A stretch of DNA of 34,176 bases from the NCBI GenBank assembly GCA_015655145.1, contig JAATFO010000137.1, forward strand, positions 1 through 34,176, read 5' to 3'. The notes below the pieces were generated by a model. The model saw nothing but the letters and a program-made list of their open reading frames with translations. It was not told the origin of the DNA and did not search any database. Shown here piece after piece: positions 7,528 to 16,644 of the stretch. Numbering within the stretch: position 1 is the stretch's first letter; each line of letters begins with the position of its first letter. A program made the translations under genes and the position numbers. Origin of the DNA: Enterobacterales bacterium. GTDB taxonomy: Bacteria; Pseudomonadota; Gammaproteobacteria; Enterobacterales; Enterobacteriaceae.

Positions 7528-8448
7528 ATGAACATGCGCTCGGTTAAACCTCTGGCCTTCCTGGCGGCTATATTCTGTATGCCGTTGATGGCCGCGAATT
7601 CCTTGTCCGTCGGCGATCAGCGCGGTAATGCTCGAGCCATCCTTGAGGCTGCAGGTGAACTTAACCATACGCCCTATGTGCTTGAATGGCATGAATTTGC
7701 CAATGCCGCTCCGTTGCTGGAAGCCATGCGTTCCGGCGCGATTGATGCCGGTGCGGTCGGGGATGCGCCCCTGACGTTTGCGGTAGCCGCCGGGCTCGAT
7801 GCAAAAGGTATTCTGGCAACCCGCTATGCGGGAAATGCTCTGATTGTAAAACAGGGTAGCCCGATAAACGCAGTGAAAGACCTGGTGGGGAAACGGATTG
7901 CGACGGTAAAAGGATCGTCAGGTCATAACCTGGCACTGCAGGCATTGCAGAAAGCGGGTATTGATCCGACACAGGTGAACTTTGTTTTCACCACGCCGGC
8001 GGAAGCTACACTGGTACTCGATCAGGGGGGGGTTGATGCGGTATCAACCTGGGAACCTTATGTTTCTTTTGCTACGTATCAGTCCGGCGCGCGTATTCTC
8101 GTTGACGGGAAAGATTATCCGGCGCTCAGCTATCTGGTCGCCAGTAATCATGCCATCGTCAGCAAGTCCGCCGAACTGGCAGACTTTACCCGGCGTTTGT
8201 CACGCGCGCGCGCATGGGGGCAACAGCACCCACAGGCCTATGCGGCATCGATCAGCGCGCTGTTACGCATTCCACAGGAGGTGGCATTGCTGAAGGTCAA
8301 GCGTGAAGTGAACACCGTTGACAGTGACCAACAGGAGGTGCTGGCCGTACAGCAGAAGACCGCCGATCTGTATGTTAAAAATGGTCTAATTCCAAAGCCC
8401 CTCACCGCCGCATCGTTTATCGATCTCCATTTTTCTCAGGGGAAATAG
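7528..8448 (+). CDS. Second SsuA-like sulfonate-type periplasmic binding protein
   Basis: A 306-residue exported protein with signal peptide MNMRSVKPLAFLAAIFCMPLMA, cleaved before ANSLSVG. It is paralogous to the protein at 4313-5284: GAVGDAPLTFAVAAG, DLVGKRIATVKGSSGHNLALQAL and the shared STWEPYVSF segment mark the NMT1/SsuA-like fold. ATG 7528 is chosen because GAGAC lies 7 bases upstream; a TTG at 7516 is in frame but less likely. The stop is separated by a single base from the start of the following monooxygenase. No transporter membrane or ATPase subunits are nearby. It should deliver an organosulfur compound, probably different from that of its paralogue, to an SsuBC-like transporter encoded elsewhere. 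Confidence 0.88.
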   Translation: MNMRSVKPLAFLAAIFCMPLMAANSLSVGDQRGNARAILEAAGELNHTPYVLEWHEFANAAPLLEAMRSGAIDAGAVGDAPLTFAVAAGLDAKGILATRYAGNALIVKQGSPINAVKDLVGKRIATVKGSSGHNLALQALQKAGIDPTQVNFVFTTPAEATLVLDQGGVDAVSTWEPYVSFATYQSGARILVDGKDYPALSYLVASNHAIVSKSAELADFTRRLSRARAWGQQHPQAYAASISALLRIPQEVALLKVKREVNTVDSDQQEVLAVQQKTADLYVKNGLIPKPLTAASFIDLHFSQGK

Positions 8449-8449
8449 C

Positions 8450-9757
8450 ATGCATCTGGCACTTTATCTCAGTGATACCGGTTTGCATGCGGGAGGCTGG
8501 CGTCACCCTGATGCGGAAAATCATGATCCGATGCAGTTAAGTACCTGGCTGTCGCTGGTCAAAAAAGCCGAGGACGCCCTGTTTGATTTCGCTTTTGTGG
8601 CCGATAAGCTCTCGGTGGATGATATTTACGCACACGATATCGCGACCACCGTGCAGTATCGTCCAGGATACGCTCGTCCTGAACCGATGGCGCTGCTGAC
8701 CGCGTTAAGTCTGTTTACCCACCATATCGGGCTGGGCGGCACACTTTCCACCACCTACGGAGAACCTTTTCATGCCGCGCGAACCCTCGCTACCCTCGAC
8801 CATTTTAGCGCCGGGCGGATGGCGTGGAATGCAGTGACATCCACCAATGATGGCGAAGCCCGTAATTTCAGCAAGCAACACCACCTGGGCCATCAGGAGC
8901 GTTACCAGCGGGCTGGCGAATTTATTGATGCAGTACATCAACTGCTGGCCAGTTGGCAGCCTGAGGCGCGGGTCGTGGATAAAGCCAGCGGTATTTATGT
9001 TGATGCGCAGAAGGTGAGTTACACCCATTTTTGCGGTGAGCATTTTCAGATTCAGGGCCCCCTGACGGTGGCTGCGTCACCACAGGGTCGGCCAGTACAA
9101 ATCCTCGCCGGGGTCTCTCAGGATTTCAAAACGGTGGCGACGCGGGTCGCCGAAGTGATCTTTACCGTACAGCCTGATCGCGAACGAGCGCGCCTGTTTT
9201 ACCAGCAATTTAAGGCGGGAATGGTTGGGGCCGGACGCGCGCCGGCGTCCTGCAAGATACTGCCTGGCGTGATGCCGATCGTCGGCGCAACCCGGCGTGA
9301 AGCGGAAGAAAAACGACAGTTGCTGGATGAACTGGTAAACCCACTGGCCGGGTTGAGTTTTATGTCCGCCAGCATGAATTATGATCTTTCTCAACATGAT
9401 CCGGATGCCTTGTTTCCGGATATCTTTGACCGTATCAGCGGCAGCAAAGGCCGTTTTGAGTATGTGATCGCTCAGGCACGGAAGGAAGGAAAAACGTTGG
9501 CGCACGTTGCCAAAACCTATGCCGCCAGCGCGTCCTTCCCGGTGATGGTCGGTTCGGCGCAAGACATTGCCGAAGAGATGATCTCGTGGGTGGAGAATGG
9601 CGCCTGTGATGGCTTTGTGCTCATGCCTGCGGATATGCCGACTTCATTGAACGACTTCGCTGATTACGTGGTGCCGGTGTTGCAACAGCGTGCGGCATTC
9701 CGCACCGCTTATGAAGGCACCACGCTGAGGGAACATCTTAAGCTCCCTTTGCGATAA
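8450..9757 (+). CDS. NtaA/SnaA/DszA-type flavin-dependent monooxygenase
   Basis: A 435-residue luciferase-fold oxygenase of the longer NtaA/SnaA/DszA/DmoA branch, not SsuD proper. Landmarks are FDFAFVADKLSVDD, PEPMALLTALSLFT, GLGGTLSTTYGEPFHAARTLATLDHFSAGRMAWNAVTS (seen as GEPFHAARTLATLDHFS) and the NFSKQHHLGHQERYQRAGEF region. Members oxidise nitrilotriacetate, dibenzothiophene sulfone, dimethyl sulfide and similar compounds with FMNH2 from a partner reductase. Its start follows the binding-protein stop after one base, so the pair forms a tight operon. A C-S or C-N bond-cleaving role on the imported compound is likely, and the sulfur context favours C-S (inference). Confidence 0.87.
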   Translation: MHLALYLSDTGLHAGGWRHPDAENHDPMQLSTWLSLVKKAEDALFDFAFVADKLSVDDIYAHDIATTVQYRPGYARPEPMALLTALSLFTHHIGLGGTLSTTYGEPFHAARTLATLDHFSAGRMAWNAVTSTNDGEARNFSKQHHLGHQERYQRAGEFIDAVHQLLASWQPEARVVDKASGIYVDAQKVSYTHFCGEHFQIQGPLTVAASPQGRPVQILAGVSQDFKTVATRVAEVIFTVQPDRERARLFYQQFKAGMVGAGRAPASCKILPGVMPIVGATRREAEEKRQLLDELVNPLAGLSFMSASMNYDLSQHDPDALFPDIFDRISGSKGRFEYVIAQARKEGKTLAHVAKTYAASASFPVMVGSAQDIAEEMISWVENGACDGFVLMPADMPTSLNDFADYVVPVLQQRAAFRTAYEGTTLREHLKLPLR

Positions 9758-9815
9758 TGAAGCGCAACTGACCCGCATTCGTACCGCTGATATTCCGCTG
9801 CCCGATGTCTTCAGA

Positions 9816-11003
9816 CTAACGTAGCACGAGACCCGCGATTGATGCGGAAAGCATGCTGACCAGCGTTGAGCCGTACAGTAGCTTCAGACCAAAACGGGAT
9901 ACCACATTGCCCTGTTCTTCATGAAGCCCTTTGATCGCACCGGCGACTATCCCGATAGATGAAAAGTTGGCAAAGGACACAAGGAACACCGACAGAATGC
10001 CCTCCGCACGTGGTGATAGCTGGCTGACAATTTTTTTCAGCTCCATCATGGCGACAAATTCGTTAGAAACCAGTTTGGTCGCCATGATGCTGCCAGCCTG
10101 TAACGCTTCACCTGTCGGCACGCCCATTACCCAGGCAAAGGGGAAAAAGAGGTAACCGAGGACCGCCTGGAAACTGATGCCGAAAATAGCATCAAACACG
10201 GCATTAATCGCGGAAATCAACGCGATGAAACCGATCAGCATTGCAGCAACGATTAACGCGACTTTGAAACCGGCGAGGATATATTCTCCCAGCATTTCGA
10301 AAAAACTCTGCCCTTTATGCAGATCGCCCAGTTGCAGGTCATCTTCACTGTCAATGCGGTATGGATTGATCAGTGACAGAACAATAAACGTACTGAACAT
10401 ATTGAGCACCAGCGCCGCCACCACGTATTTAGGTTGCAACATGGTCATGTAAGCCCCGACAATTGACATTGAGACGGTCGACATCGCCGTTGCCGCCATG
10501 GTGTACATCCGGCGTTGTGACATTTTGCCGAGGATATCTTTATAGGCGATAAAATTTTCTGATTGCCCCAAAATCAGCGAGCTCACAGCATTGAATGATT
10601 CCAGCTTACCCATGCCATTGATTTTCGACAGTACGGTGCCAATAGCGCGAATAATAATCGGCAAAATACGGAAGTGTTGCAAAATACCAATCAATGCTGA
10701 GATGAAAATGATCGGGCAGAGTACGTTCAGGAAGAAAAACGCCAGTCCTTTCTCATTCATACCGCCGAACACAAAGTTGGTGCCTTCGGCCGCGTATTTC
10801 AGCAGGTGAGTAAACAGATCTGCAAACCCCTTTACCGCGCCAAGGCCGGGATTCGAATTGAGAAAGAACCAGGCAAGCAGCACCTCAATCACCAGCAATT
10901 GTATGATGAAACGTACGCGGATATTTTTGCGATCACGACAGACCAGTATCGCCAGCAGGGCGACCACAATCAATGCCAAAACAAAGTGCAAAACAGAGGC
11001 CAT
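9816..11003 (-). CDS. nupC: Nucleoside:proton symporter NupC
   Basis: A 395-residue inner-membrane concentrative nucleoside transporter, near the 400 of E. coli NupC. The N-terminal helices ([21 protein letters not shown]) are followed by the characteristic GTNFVFGG segment, [27 protein letters not shown] (conserved nucleoside-binding loop) and [17 protein letters not shown] near the end. GGAG lies 4 bases before ATG 11003. It is divergent from mntH, as expected from the E. coli order nupC-mntH. CRP/CytR control is known for E. coli nupC; here only a TGTGA half-site on the minus strand near 11135-11139 is visible. Confidence 0.95.
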   Translation of the reverse strand: MASVLHFVLALIVVALLAILVCRDRKNIRVRFIIQLLVIEVLLAWFFLNSNPGLGAVKGFADLFTHLLKYAAEGTNFVFGGMNEKGLAFFFLNVLCPIIFISALIGILQHFRILPIIIRAIGTVLSKINGMGKLESFNAVSSLILGQSENFIAYKDILGKMSQRRMYTMAATAMSTVSMSIVGAYMTMLQPKYVVAALVLNMFSTFIVLSLINPYRIDSEDDLQLGDLHKGQSFFEMLGEYILAGFKVALIVAAMLIGFIALISAINAVFDAIFGISFQAVLGYLFFPFAWVMGVPTGEALQAGSIMATKLVSNEFVAMMELKKIVSQLSPRAEGILSVFLVSFANFSSIGIVAGAIKGLHEEQGNVVSRFGLKLLYGSTLVSMLSASIAGLVLR

Positions 11004-11366
11004 GTGTGCTCCATAATTTTTTGAGGCGGGCTATATTTCTCTGCGTATTCTATGTAACAAAGGGGGTAAAAACGAGATCAATCCCCCAATATAATAATTA
11101 CCTATACATCGTAATGTCAGAAGAGTCTGGCGGATCACATCTATTGCCGGGCAGAGAAAAACCGCAAATTGTTAACATCCTGTCTTTATCTTAATACTAA
11201 ATCGATTGCTCAATGTTCAGTATTACGCTATTGTTTGTAGGTGTATAGCAACGGCTATACTTTATAGTTCTGGCTATTGCAGCAATCATGATAATCGAAT
11301 GTCACCGACATTTTTATTCCACTATCTTAGTAGTGGTATTTACATGTTCCAGGTAGGGTTACCATT
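11004..11366. promoter_or_regulatory. Divergent nupC/mntH control region with long mntH leader
   Basis: No gene is seen. The right half carries a probable mntH promoter: TTGCTC (11206-11211), a 17-base spacer and TATTGT (11229-11234), giving a start near 11241. That predicts a leader of about 125 bases before mntH. Enterobacterial mntH leaders have been reported to contribute manganese control, so the length is notable. The left half (11004-11110) should carry the nupC promoter, which I could not fix. Confidence 0.55.
11243..11260. promoter_or_regulatory. MntR operator in the mntH promoter
   Basis: The perfect dyad GTATAGC-AACG-GCTATAC closely matches the MntR box of E. coli mntH (core ATAGC-AAAG-GCTAT). 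It lies just downstream of the proposed -10 box, where a manganese-loaded MntR would block transcription. Confidence 0.8.
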
Positions 11367-12605
11367 ATGTTAGAAAGTCGCACGGCGGAGCAAATTGCAC
11401 ACCGGGCTCGTAAGGTGAAGTTTGCCCTCATGGGGCCCGCTTTTATTGCTGCAATCGGCTATATTGATCCCGGTAATTTCGCCACCAATATTCAGGCGGG
11501 GGCGTCCTACGGTTATAAATTGCTGTGGGTGGTTGTCTGGGCGAACATTATGGCGATGCTCATCCAGTTAATGTCCGCCAAGCTGGGTATTGCCACGGGT
11601 AAAAATCTTGCCGAGCATATACGCGACCACTTTCCCCGGCCTGCAGTCTGGTTTTACTGGATACAGGCGGAAATCATCGCGATGGCGACCGACCTGGCTG
11701 AATTTATCGGTGCGGCGATAGGTTTCAAATTGCTGCTCGGCGTTTCGTTGTTACAAGGAGCGGTACTGACCGGTATTGCGACCTTTTTGATTTTGATGTT
11801 GCAAAATCGTGGTCAGAAGCCGCTGGAACTGGTGATTGGTGGCTTATTGCTGTTTGTTGCGGCGGCTTATATTGTCGAGTTGTTTTTCTCACAACCGAAC
11901 GTCAGCGAGCTGGTGCATGGCATGGTTTTCCCTTCGTTAACCACCGCTGATTCGGTGTTTTTGGCCGCAGGTGTGTTGGGGGCGACCATTATGCCTCATG
12001 TTATTTATTTACACTCCTCATTGACGCAATACGAAGATCGGGGCACACGAGCGCAACGTTATTTTTCAACCAAAATGGATGTAGCCATCGCCATGACGAT
12101 CGCCGGGTTTGTCAACCTGGCGATGATGGCCACGGCGGCGGCCGCTTTCCATTTTAACGGTCATACCCACATTGCTGATTTGGACCAGGCGTATCTGACA
12201 CTGCAACCGTTACTGGGCCATGCCGCCGCGACGGTTTTCGGTCTTAGCCTGACCGCCGCCGGGCTTTCCTCCACGGTGGTGGGGACGCTGGCCGGACAAG
12301 TTGTGATGCAAGGGTTTATCCACTTTTATATTCCGCTGTGGGTGCGACGGGTGATCACCATGTTGCCCTCCTTTATTGTCATTATGCTGGGCTGGGATCC
12401 GACGCGTATTCTGGTGATGAGCCAGGTATTGCTGAGTTTTGGTATTGCGCTGGCATTGGTTCCGCTCCTGATATTTACCGGGAACGCGACATTAATGGGG
12501 GATATGGTGAATTCCCGGTTGATGCAGAATGCCGGGCGGATCATTGTGGTACTGGTAGTGGCACTGAATATTTATCTGTTAGTAAGCCAGGTGTTCGGCC
12601 GGTAA
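11367..12605 (+). CDS. mntH: Mn(II)/Fe(II) NRAMP-family transporter MntH
   Basis: A 412-residue proton-coupled divalent metal importer of the inner membrane, the same length as E. coli MntH. The metal-site motif DPGN is present in [14 protein letters not shown] (TM1), and the TM6 motif MPH is present in [17 protein letters not shown]. Eleven hydrophobic segments can be followed. AGGTAGGG lies 8 bases before ATG 11367. An MntR operator and promoter precede it, so expression should fall when manganese is plentiful. A 10-bp stem-loop follows the stop. The gene sits between nupC and a ypeC-like gene exactly as in E. coli. Confidence 0.97.
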   Translation: MLESRTAEQIAHRARKVKFALMGPAFIAAIGYIDPGNFATNIQAGASYGYKLLWVVVWANIMAMLIQLMSAKLGIATGKNLAEHIRDHFPRPAVWFYWIQAEIIAMATDLAEFIGAAIGFKLLLGVSLLQGAVLTGIATFLILMLQNRGQKPLELVIGGLLLFVAAAYIVELFFSQPNVSELVHGMVFPSLTTADSVFLAAGVLGATIMPHVIYLHSSLTQYEDRGTRAQRYFSTKMDVAIAMTIAGFVNLAMMATAAAAFHFNGHTHIADLDQAYLTLQPLLGHAAATVFGLSLTAAGLSSTVVGTLAGQVVMQGFIHFYIPLWVRRVITMLPSFIVIMLGWDPTRILVMSQVLLSFGIALALVPLLIFTGNATLMGDMVNSRLMQNAGRIIVVLVVALNIYLLVSQVFGR

Positions 12606-12611
12606 TACGTG

Positions 12612-12637
12612 AAGGGCGGAAAGGCTATTCCGCCCTT
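12612..12637. terminator. Stem-loop between convergent mntH and ypeC-like genes
   Basis: A perfect 10-bp stem (12612-12621 with 12628-12637) and 6-base loop lies 6 bases after mntH and 6 bases after the opposing gene's stop. No clear T-run follows on either side, but position and symmetry suggest a shared bidirectional terminator. Confidence 0.6.
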
Positions 12638-12643
12638 AGAAAG

Positions 12644-13039
12644 TCAGTGATGGTCATCGTGCCTGCGTTCCCCATCACGCTCGCGTTGATGTGAACGTTG
12701 CCGCGCCTCTTGACGTCGCCAGTCTTCATGGCGCCGCCACGCTTCACGCCGTCGCCAGTCTTCATGGCGCCGCCACGCTTCACGCCGTCGCCATTCTTCA
12801 CGCCGTCGCCATTCTTCCTGACGCCACCAACGGCCATCATTCCACTGATAACGTTGGTGCCACCAGCGGCTATCACGCCAGCCGCCACCGTCCCAGTAAT
12901 AACCACGATTATCACGATCGCCCAAATGCAGGGTAATTCCCGGTGCAAGATCAATAATGGCACTGCTGGCCTGTGCATCAGGCACAGGTAGAGTCGATAA
13001 TGTCGCCAGTAAAACGGTCACAATCAGGGCGCATCTCAT
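12644..13039 (-). CDS. ypeC: YpeC-like exported protein (DUF2502) with Arg/Trp repeat tail
   Basis: A 131-residue secreted protein. The signal peptide is MRCALIVTVLLATLSTLPVPDAQA, with the mature part starting SSAIID. The core IIDLAPGITLHLGDRDNRGYYWDGGGWRD matches DUF2502/YpeC proteins, whose function is unknown. E. coli YpeC (roughly 110 residues) is also adjacent to mntH. From about residue 70 the protein becomes a run of six-residue units of the type WRRREA/WRRHED, highly basic and tryptophan-rich. In the DNA these are tandem 36-bp and 18-bp repeats. The gene converges on mntH. AAGGAGATACA precedes ATG 13039, so the start is secure. Confidence 0.85.
   Translation of the reverse strand: MRCALIVTVLLATLSTLPVPDAQASSAIIDLAPGITLHLGDRDNRGYYWDGGGWRDSRWWHQRYQWNDGRWWRQEEWRRREEWRRREAWRRHEDWRRREAWRRHEDWRRQEARQRSHQRERDGERRHDDHH
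12714..12821. repeat. Tandem 36/18-bp repeat inside the ypeC-like gene
   Basis: On the plus strand a unit beginning CGTCGCC recurs at 12714, 12750 and 12786 (36-bp period), then at 12804 (18-bp period). The two 36-bp copies are nearly identical. Each 36 bp encodes two WRRxEx hexads. Such arrays expand and contract by slippage, so the number of hexads probably varies between strains. Confidence 0.9.
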
Positions 13040-13304
13040 TGTATCTCCTTATCAACGAGCAGAATGACATCGCTGCGCGAGCAGCATAAAGTAAAAACAA
13101 GACCACTGACTTTCAGTGCGGTTCTTAAAAAGCATCAGAAGCCTGCTTTTGAGAATTATCTGGCAGGGATTATCTGGTTGCTTGTTGTGGGCAATGTTCA
13201 CCCTCTCGGGCATTAGGGGCTTTCTGACGCGGTAGCGTTGTTGTTTCAGGGGGCGGAATTTATAGTATTTCTCATTAAATTGATGAACGCGGAGCAATAA
13301 ACGA

Positions 13305-14270
13305 ATGACAACCTATCTGTTGGCCGGTGATGTTGGCGGTACCAATGCCCGGCTGGCGCTGTGCGCCGCCGAAAGTGGCCGACTCTCGCAGATTCAAACT
13401 TTCTCAACATCAGACTATGACAGCCTTGAAGCTGTGATTTTCCATTTTCTGGTACAACAGGACAAGCCTGTTAATGCTGGATGCATTGCTATCGCTTGCC
13501 CGATCACCGGCGACTGGGTTGAGATGACCAATCATCACTGGGCATTTTCGCGTCAGGCGCTTCAGACCCGTCTGGGATTCAGCCATCTGGACATCATCAA
13601 TGATTTTACCGCCGTCTCAATGGCGATTCCGATGCTGTCGCAAGACGATGTGATACAGTTTGGTGGGCAGGCGCAGGTTAAAGACAAACCGATCGCGGTT
13701 TATGGCGCTGGCACCGGTTTAGGCGTGGCGCATTTGATCCCGGTAGGTCAACGCTGGATTAGCCTGCCTGGGGAAGGCGGACACGTTGATTTTGCCGCCA
13801 TCAGTGAAGAAGAAACGATAATCCTGAATATCTTACGGGCTGAGCTGGGCCATGTCTCTGCTGAACGGGTGTTGTCCGGTATGGGTCTGGTTAATCTTTA
13901 TCGCGCTATAGTGAAATCTGATCACCGTGAACCAGAGCCTCTGCGGCCGAGAGATGTTACCGAACGGGCGCTGGCGGGGGATTGTGACGATTGTCGCCGC
14001 GCGCTGGCGTTATTCTGTGTCATTATGGGGCGTTTTGGCGGTAATCTGGCGCTGAATCTCGGCACTTTTGGCGGCGTTTATATTGCCGGGGGGATTGTTC
14101 CACGATTCCTTGATTTCTTTAAAGCCTCAGGTTTTCGTGCCGCCTTTGAAGATAAGGGGCGATTTCGCACCTACCTGATGAACATTCCGGTTTACATGAT
14201 AACGCATGAACAACCCGGTTTACTGGGTGCCGGGGCTTATTTGCGGCAAACATTGGGGCATGTGTTGTGA
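13305..14270 (+). CDS. glk: Glucokinase
   Basis: A 321-residue cytoplasmic enzyme, the same length as E. coli Glk, that phosphorylates glucose with ATP. The phosphate-binding loop [15 protein letters not shown] opens the protein. The sugar-binding region includes [16 protein letters not shown] and [12 protein letters not shown] (the catalytic Asp is in NDF), followed by [11 protein letters not shown] and [11 protein letters not shown]. The start at 13305 is supported by GGAG 11 bases upstream. In E. coli yfeO separates ypeC from glk; here a 265-bp gap without a recognisable gene remains. Confidence 0.97.
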   Translation: MTTYLLAGDVGGTNARLALCAAESGRLSQIQTFSTSDYDSLEAVIFHFLVQQDKPVNAGCIAIACPITGDWVEMTNHHWAFSRQALQTRLGFSHLDIINDFTAVSMAIPMLSQDDVIQFGGQAQVKDKPIAVYGAGTGLGVAHLIPVGQRWISLPGEGGHVDFAAISEEETIILNILRAELGHVSAERVLSGMGLVNLYRAIVKSDHREPEPLRPRDVTERALAGDCDDCRRALALFCVIMGRFGGNLALNLGTFGGVYIAGGIVPRFLDFFKASGFRAAFEDKGRFRTYLMNIPVYMITHEQPGLLGAGAYLRQTLGHVL

Positions 14271-14684
14271 TCGGCGACGTTGGCTGGGGGATAATACGCC
14301 ATGGTGGCATTGTTTTTAATTAAATGGGGAAAATCCATTTAGCGAAAAGGGGTATATATCGTTGGCTGTTTTTTGTCCTTGCTGATCGTGTTTTGCCACA
14401 GCTTATAAACCAGACAGGGGGGATTACGGCGGTGAATATGGGCCTCTTTTCTTGCTGATGTTCTGTGCGCTTTATCACCTCTTATCGGGATTTTGATGCT
14501 ATTTTTTCAATATAAATCATAATGATGTCTCTAATTTCGGTTTTTTTACTATAAAATCATTACCAGAATATAACGAATAATACCAGGATAGCAGGCACTG
14601 CCCGGTGAAAAAGATACGATATAATGGGGTCCGGTCGTGATGTTATTCCATGCCTGGTTACCGATTAAAAGAGGAATTTTAATT
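14271..14684. other. 414-bp AT-rich spacer between glk and the acetyltransferase leader ORF
   Basis: No gene longer than the putative leader ORF is seen. A 7-bp hairpin TAAATGG/CCATTTA (14321-14327 with 14335-14341), preceded by a T-rich run, may end glk transcription on one or both strands. The right part (14480-14600) is strongly AT-rich and probably carries the promoter of the downstream acetyltransferase, which I could not place precisely. Confidence 0.5.
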
Positions 14685-14717
14685 ATGGTTATATTCTGTT
14701 ATTTCCTGTTTTGGTGA
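14685..14717 (+). CDS. Possible 10-codon leader peptide MVIFCYFLFW
   Basis: ATG 14685 is preceded by a good ribosome-binding site (GAGGA, 14671-14675, 9 bases away). It opens a frame encoding MVIFCYFLFW and ending in TGA at 14715-14717, only 7 bases before the acetyltransferase start. The composition is extreme: aromatic residues, cysteine and aliphatics only. It could be a leader whose translation sets translation of the next gene, or an extremely small membrane peptide. It is better supplied with a ribosome-binding site than the acetyltransferase gene itself. Confidence 0.4.
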   Translation: MVIFCYFLFW

Positions 14718-14724
14718 AAGCACA

Positions 14725-15252
14725 ATGCAACTGACAACGGCACGGTTGATATTGACTCAACTGCAACCACAAGACTGGTTATTGTTTCAACGCGTTCATA
14801 CCGATGAACAGAGTATGGCTTACATCAGCGCTATTCCGTCCACGGCGGATATTCGCCAGCGTTTTAATGATCGTCTGGCGCCCTGGCAAATCACCTGTTA
14901 TCACATGCTCTGCCTGGTGGCCCGACGCAAAGACACGGGGGATGCCATCGGGTTGTTAGGGGTTAATGCCGAATGGGCTCCCTGTCGGCAGGCAGAAGTG
15001 GGTTATTCTCTGCTGAACGCGTACTGTGGCCAGGGTTATGGCGGCGAAGCGCTGGCGGCGCTGTGTCACTTTTTATTTGATGAGTGCGGGTTTCATAAAC
15101 TGAAAGCGTCGGTGGTGGAAGGGAATATCGCCTCGCGGCGTATTCTGGAGAAGAACGGTTTTTTACTTGAAGGGACATTACGCGATGATTATTTTTTGCG
15201 TGGTCACTGGGTGAACAACTGGGTATTCGGCCGTTTGTCCGTGGATAACTAA
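14725..15252 (+). CDS. GNAT acetyltransferase of the RimJ/RimL type
   Basis: A 175-residue acyltransferase. The opening MQLTTARLILTQLQPQDW is typical of RimJ/RimL-like and SpeG-like GNATs. The acetyl-CoA site is AEVGYSLLNAYCGQGYGGEALAAL (the Q/R-x-x-G-x-G/A loop is QGYGGE), and the C-terminal VVEGNIASRRILEKNGFLLEGTLRDDYFLRGHW pattern is diagnostic of the N-terminal/ribosomal-protein acetyltransferase branch. The target cannot be named. Translation may be coupled to the short ORF ending 7 bases upstream; GTGAAAG is the only candidate ribosome-binding site. Confidence 0.85.
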   Translation: MQLTTARLILTQLQPQDWLLFQRVHTDEQSMAYISAIPSTADIRQRFNDRLAPWQITCYHMLCLVARRKDTGDAIGLLGVNAEWAPCRQAEVGYSLLNAYCGQGYGGEALAALCHFLFDECGFHKLKASVVEGNIASRRILEKNGFLLEGTLRDDYFLRGHWVNNWVFGRLSVDN

Positions 15253-15306
15253 AAAATTTATTTTCCTGTCGACAATATTGTTATCGATACGTTATGTTTG
15301 TGATCC

Positions 15307-15325
15307 GGTCACGAAAAATGTGACC
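15307..15325 (+). promoter_or_regulatory. Hairpin in the alaC leader
   Basis: GGTCAC (15307-15312) and GTGACC (15320-15325) form a perfect 6-bp stem 47 bases before the alaC start. It may be an operator dyad or an RNA stem; nothing else identifies it. Confidence 0.35.
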
Positions 15326-15371
15326 CGCGTCGCTCGGACGGTCCGGGCGCTTACGTACATCAGAGGATCCT

Positions 15372-16607
15372 ATGGCTGACAACAGTTCGCCGCGTCGTTT
15401 TTCCCGTATTGAACGTCTCCCCCCTTATGTTTTTAACATCACCGCAGAGTTGAAGATGGCGGCGCGTCGCCGGGGAGAAGATATCATTGATTTTAGTATG
15501 GGTAATCCGGATGGCCCGACGCCGCCACATATTGTCGAAAAGCTGTGCCAGGTAGCACAACGTGAAGACACCCATGGTTATTCCACCTCCCGTGGTATTC
15601 CGCGTTTACGCCGCGCCATTGCCCGCTGGTATGCTGATCGCTATCAGGTGGATATTGATCCGGAAGCGGAAGCTATCGTCACCATTGGTTCAAAAGAGGG
15701 GCTGGCACATCTGATGCTGGCAACGCTTGATCATGGCGATACTGTTCTGGTGCCAAACCCAAGTTATCCCATTCATATTTATGGTGCGGTGATTGCTGGC
15801 GCGCAGGTACGTTCTGTGCCGTTGATCGCAGGCGTTAATTTCTTCGATGAACTGGAACGTGCGATTCGTGAAAGTTATCCCAAGCCGAAAATGATGGTGC
15901 TCGGCTTTCCTTCAAATCCGACGGCACAATGCGTGGAACTGGATTTTTTTGAGCGGGTGATTGCGCTGGCGAAGCAATACAATGTGCTGGTGGTGCACGA
16001 CCTCGCTTATGCCGACATTGTTTATGATGGCTGGAAAGCCCCTTCCATTATGCAAGTGCCGGGGGCGCGTGATGTCGCCGTTGAATTTTTTACCCTGTCG
16101 AAGAGCTACAATATGGCGGGCTGGCGCATTGGTTTTATGGTCGGTAATAAAGATCTGGTGGCCGCATTGGCGCGAATCAAGAGTTATCATGATTATGGTA
16201 CTTTCACGCCATTGCAGGTTGCCGCTATTGCCGCGCTTGAGGGCGATCAACAGTGTGTGCACGATATCGCCTTACAGTATAAACGGCGTCGTGATGTGCT
16301 GGTGAAAGGGTTGCATGAAGCGGGCTGGATGGTGGATCAACCTAAAGCTTCCATGTACGTTTGGGCGAAAATACCTGATCACTATGCTGCGATGGGGTCA
16401 CTGGAGTTTGCCAAACATTTGCTGCAGGAGGCTAAAGTCTGTGTTTCTCCGGGGATCGGTTTTGGTGATTATGGGGATACCCATGTACGTTTTGCTTTGA
16501 TTGAGAACAGTGATCGCATTCGTCAGGCGGTGCGGGGTATTAAAGCCATGTTTCGCGCCGAGGGTATTTTGTCAGGAACAATGAAATCGGCGGAAGAACT
16601 GCCCTGA
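15372..16607 (+). CDS. alaC: Glutamate-pyruvate aminotransferase AlaC
   Basis: A 411-residue PLP enzyme (fold type I), one residue from the length of E. coli AlaC (YfdZ), which makes alanine from pyruvate and glutamate. Recognised by [22 protein letters not shown] at the N-terminus, [36 protein letters not shown] and the PLP-lysine segment [27 protein letters not shown] precedes ATG 15372. It is a single-gene unit followed by a hairpin, and ypdK faces it as in E. coli. Confidence 0.95.
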   Translation: MADNSSPRRFSRIERLPPYVFNITAELKMAARRRGEDIIDFSMGNPDGPTPPHIVEKLCQVAQREDTHGYSTSRGIPRLRRAIARWYADRYQVDIDPEAEAIVTIGSKEGLAHLMLATLDHGDTVLVPNPSYPIHIYGAVIAGAQVRSVPLIAGVNFFDELERAIRESYPKPKMMVLGFPSNPTAQCVELDFFERVIALAKQYNVLVVHDLAYADIVYDGWKAPSIMQVPGARDVAVEFFTLSKSYNMAGWRIGFMVGNKDLVAALARIKSYHDYGTFTPLQVAAIAALEGDQQCVHDIALQYKRRRDVLVKGLHEAGWMVDQPKASMYVWAKIPDHYAAMGSLEFAKHLLQEAKVCVSPGIGFGDYGDTHVRFALIENSDRIRQAVRGIKAMFRAEGILSGTMKSAEELP

Positions 16608-16615
16608 TAATCAGC

Positions 16616-16637
16616 GGGCGGCGTCATTACGTCGCCC
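16616..16637. terminator. Hairpin between convergent alaC and ypdK
   Basis: An 8-bp stem with one G-T wobble (16616-16623 with 16630-16637) and a 6-base loop, just after the alaC stop and 7 bases from the ypdK stop. No long T-run, so it is a probable rather than certain terminator serving both strands. Confidence 0.5.
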
Positions 16638-16644
16638 AATACTG

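Noticed and set aside
12714-12821. CRISPR or minisatellite outside genes
   Set aside because: The repeats keep frame within the ypeC-like coding sequence and translate to regular WRRxEx hexads.
12698-12991. Plus-strand frame within the ypeC-like gene
   Set aside because: It arises from the repeat composition on the opposite strand; no start signal and no family match.
13052-13297. 81-codon open frame between the ypeC-like gene and glk
   Set aside because: No ribosome-binding site or recognisable motif; it covers the glk promoter region. yfeO, which occupies this place in E. coli, is not present even as a remnant that I can see.
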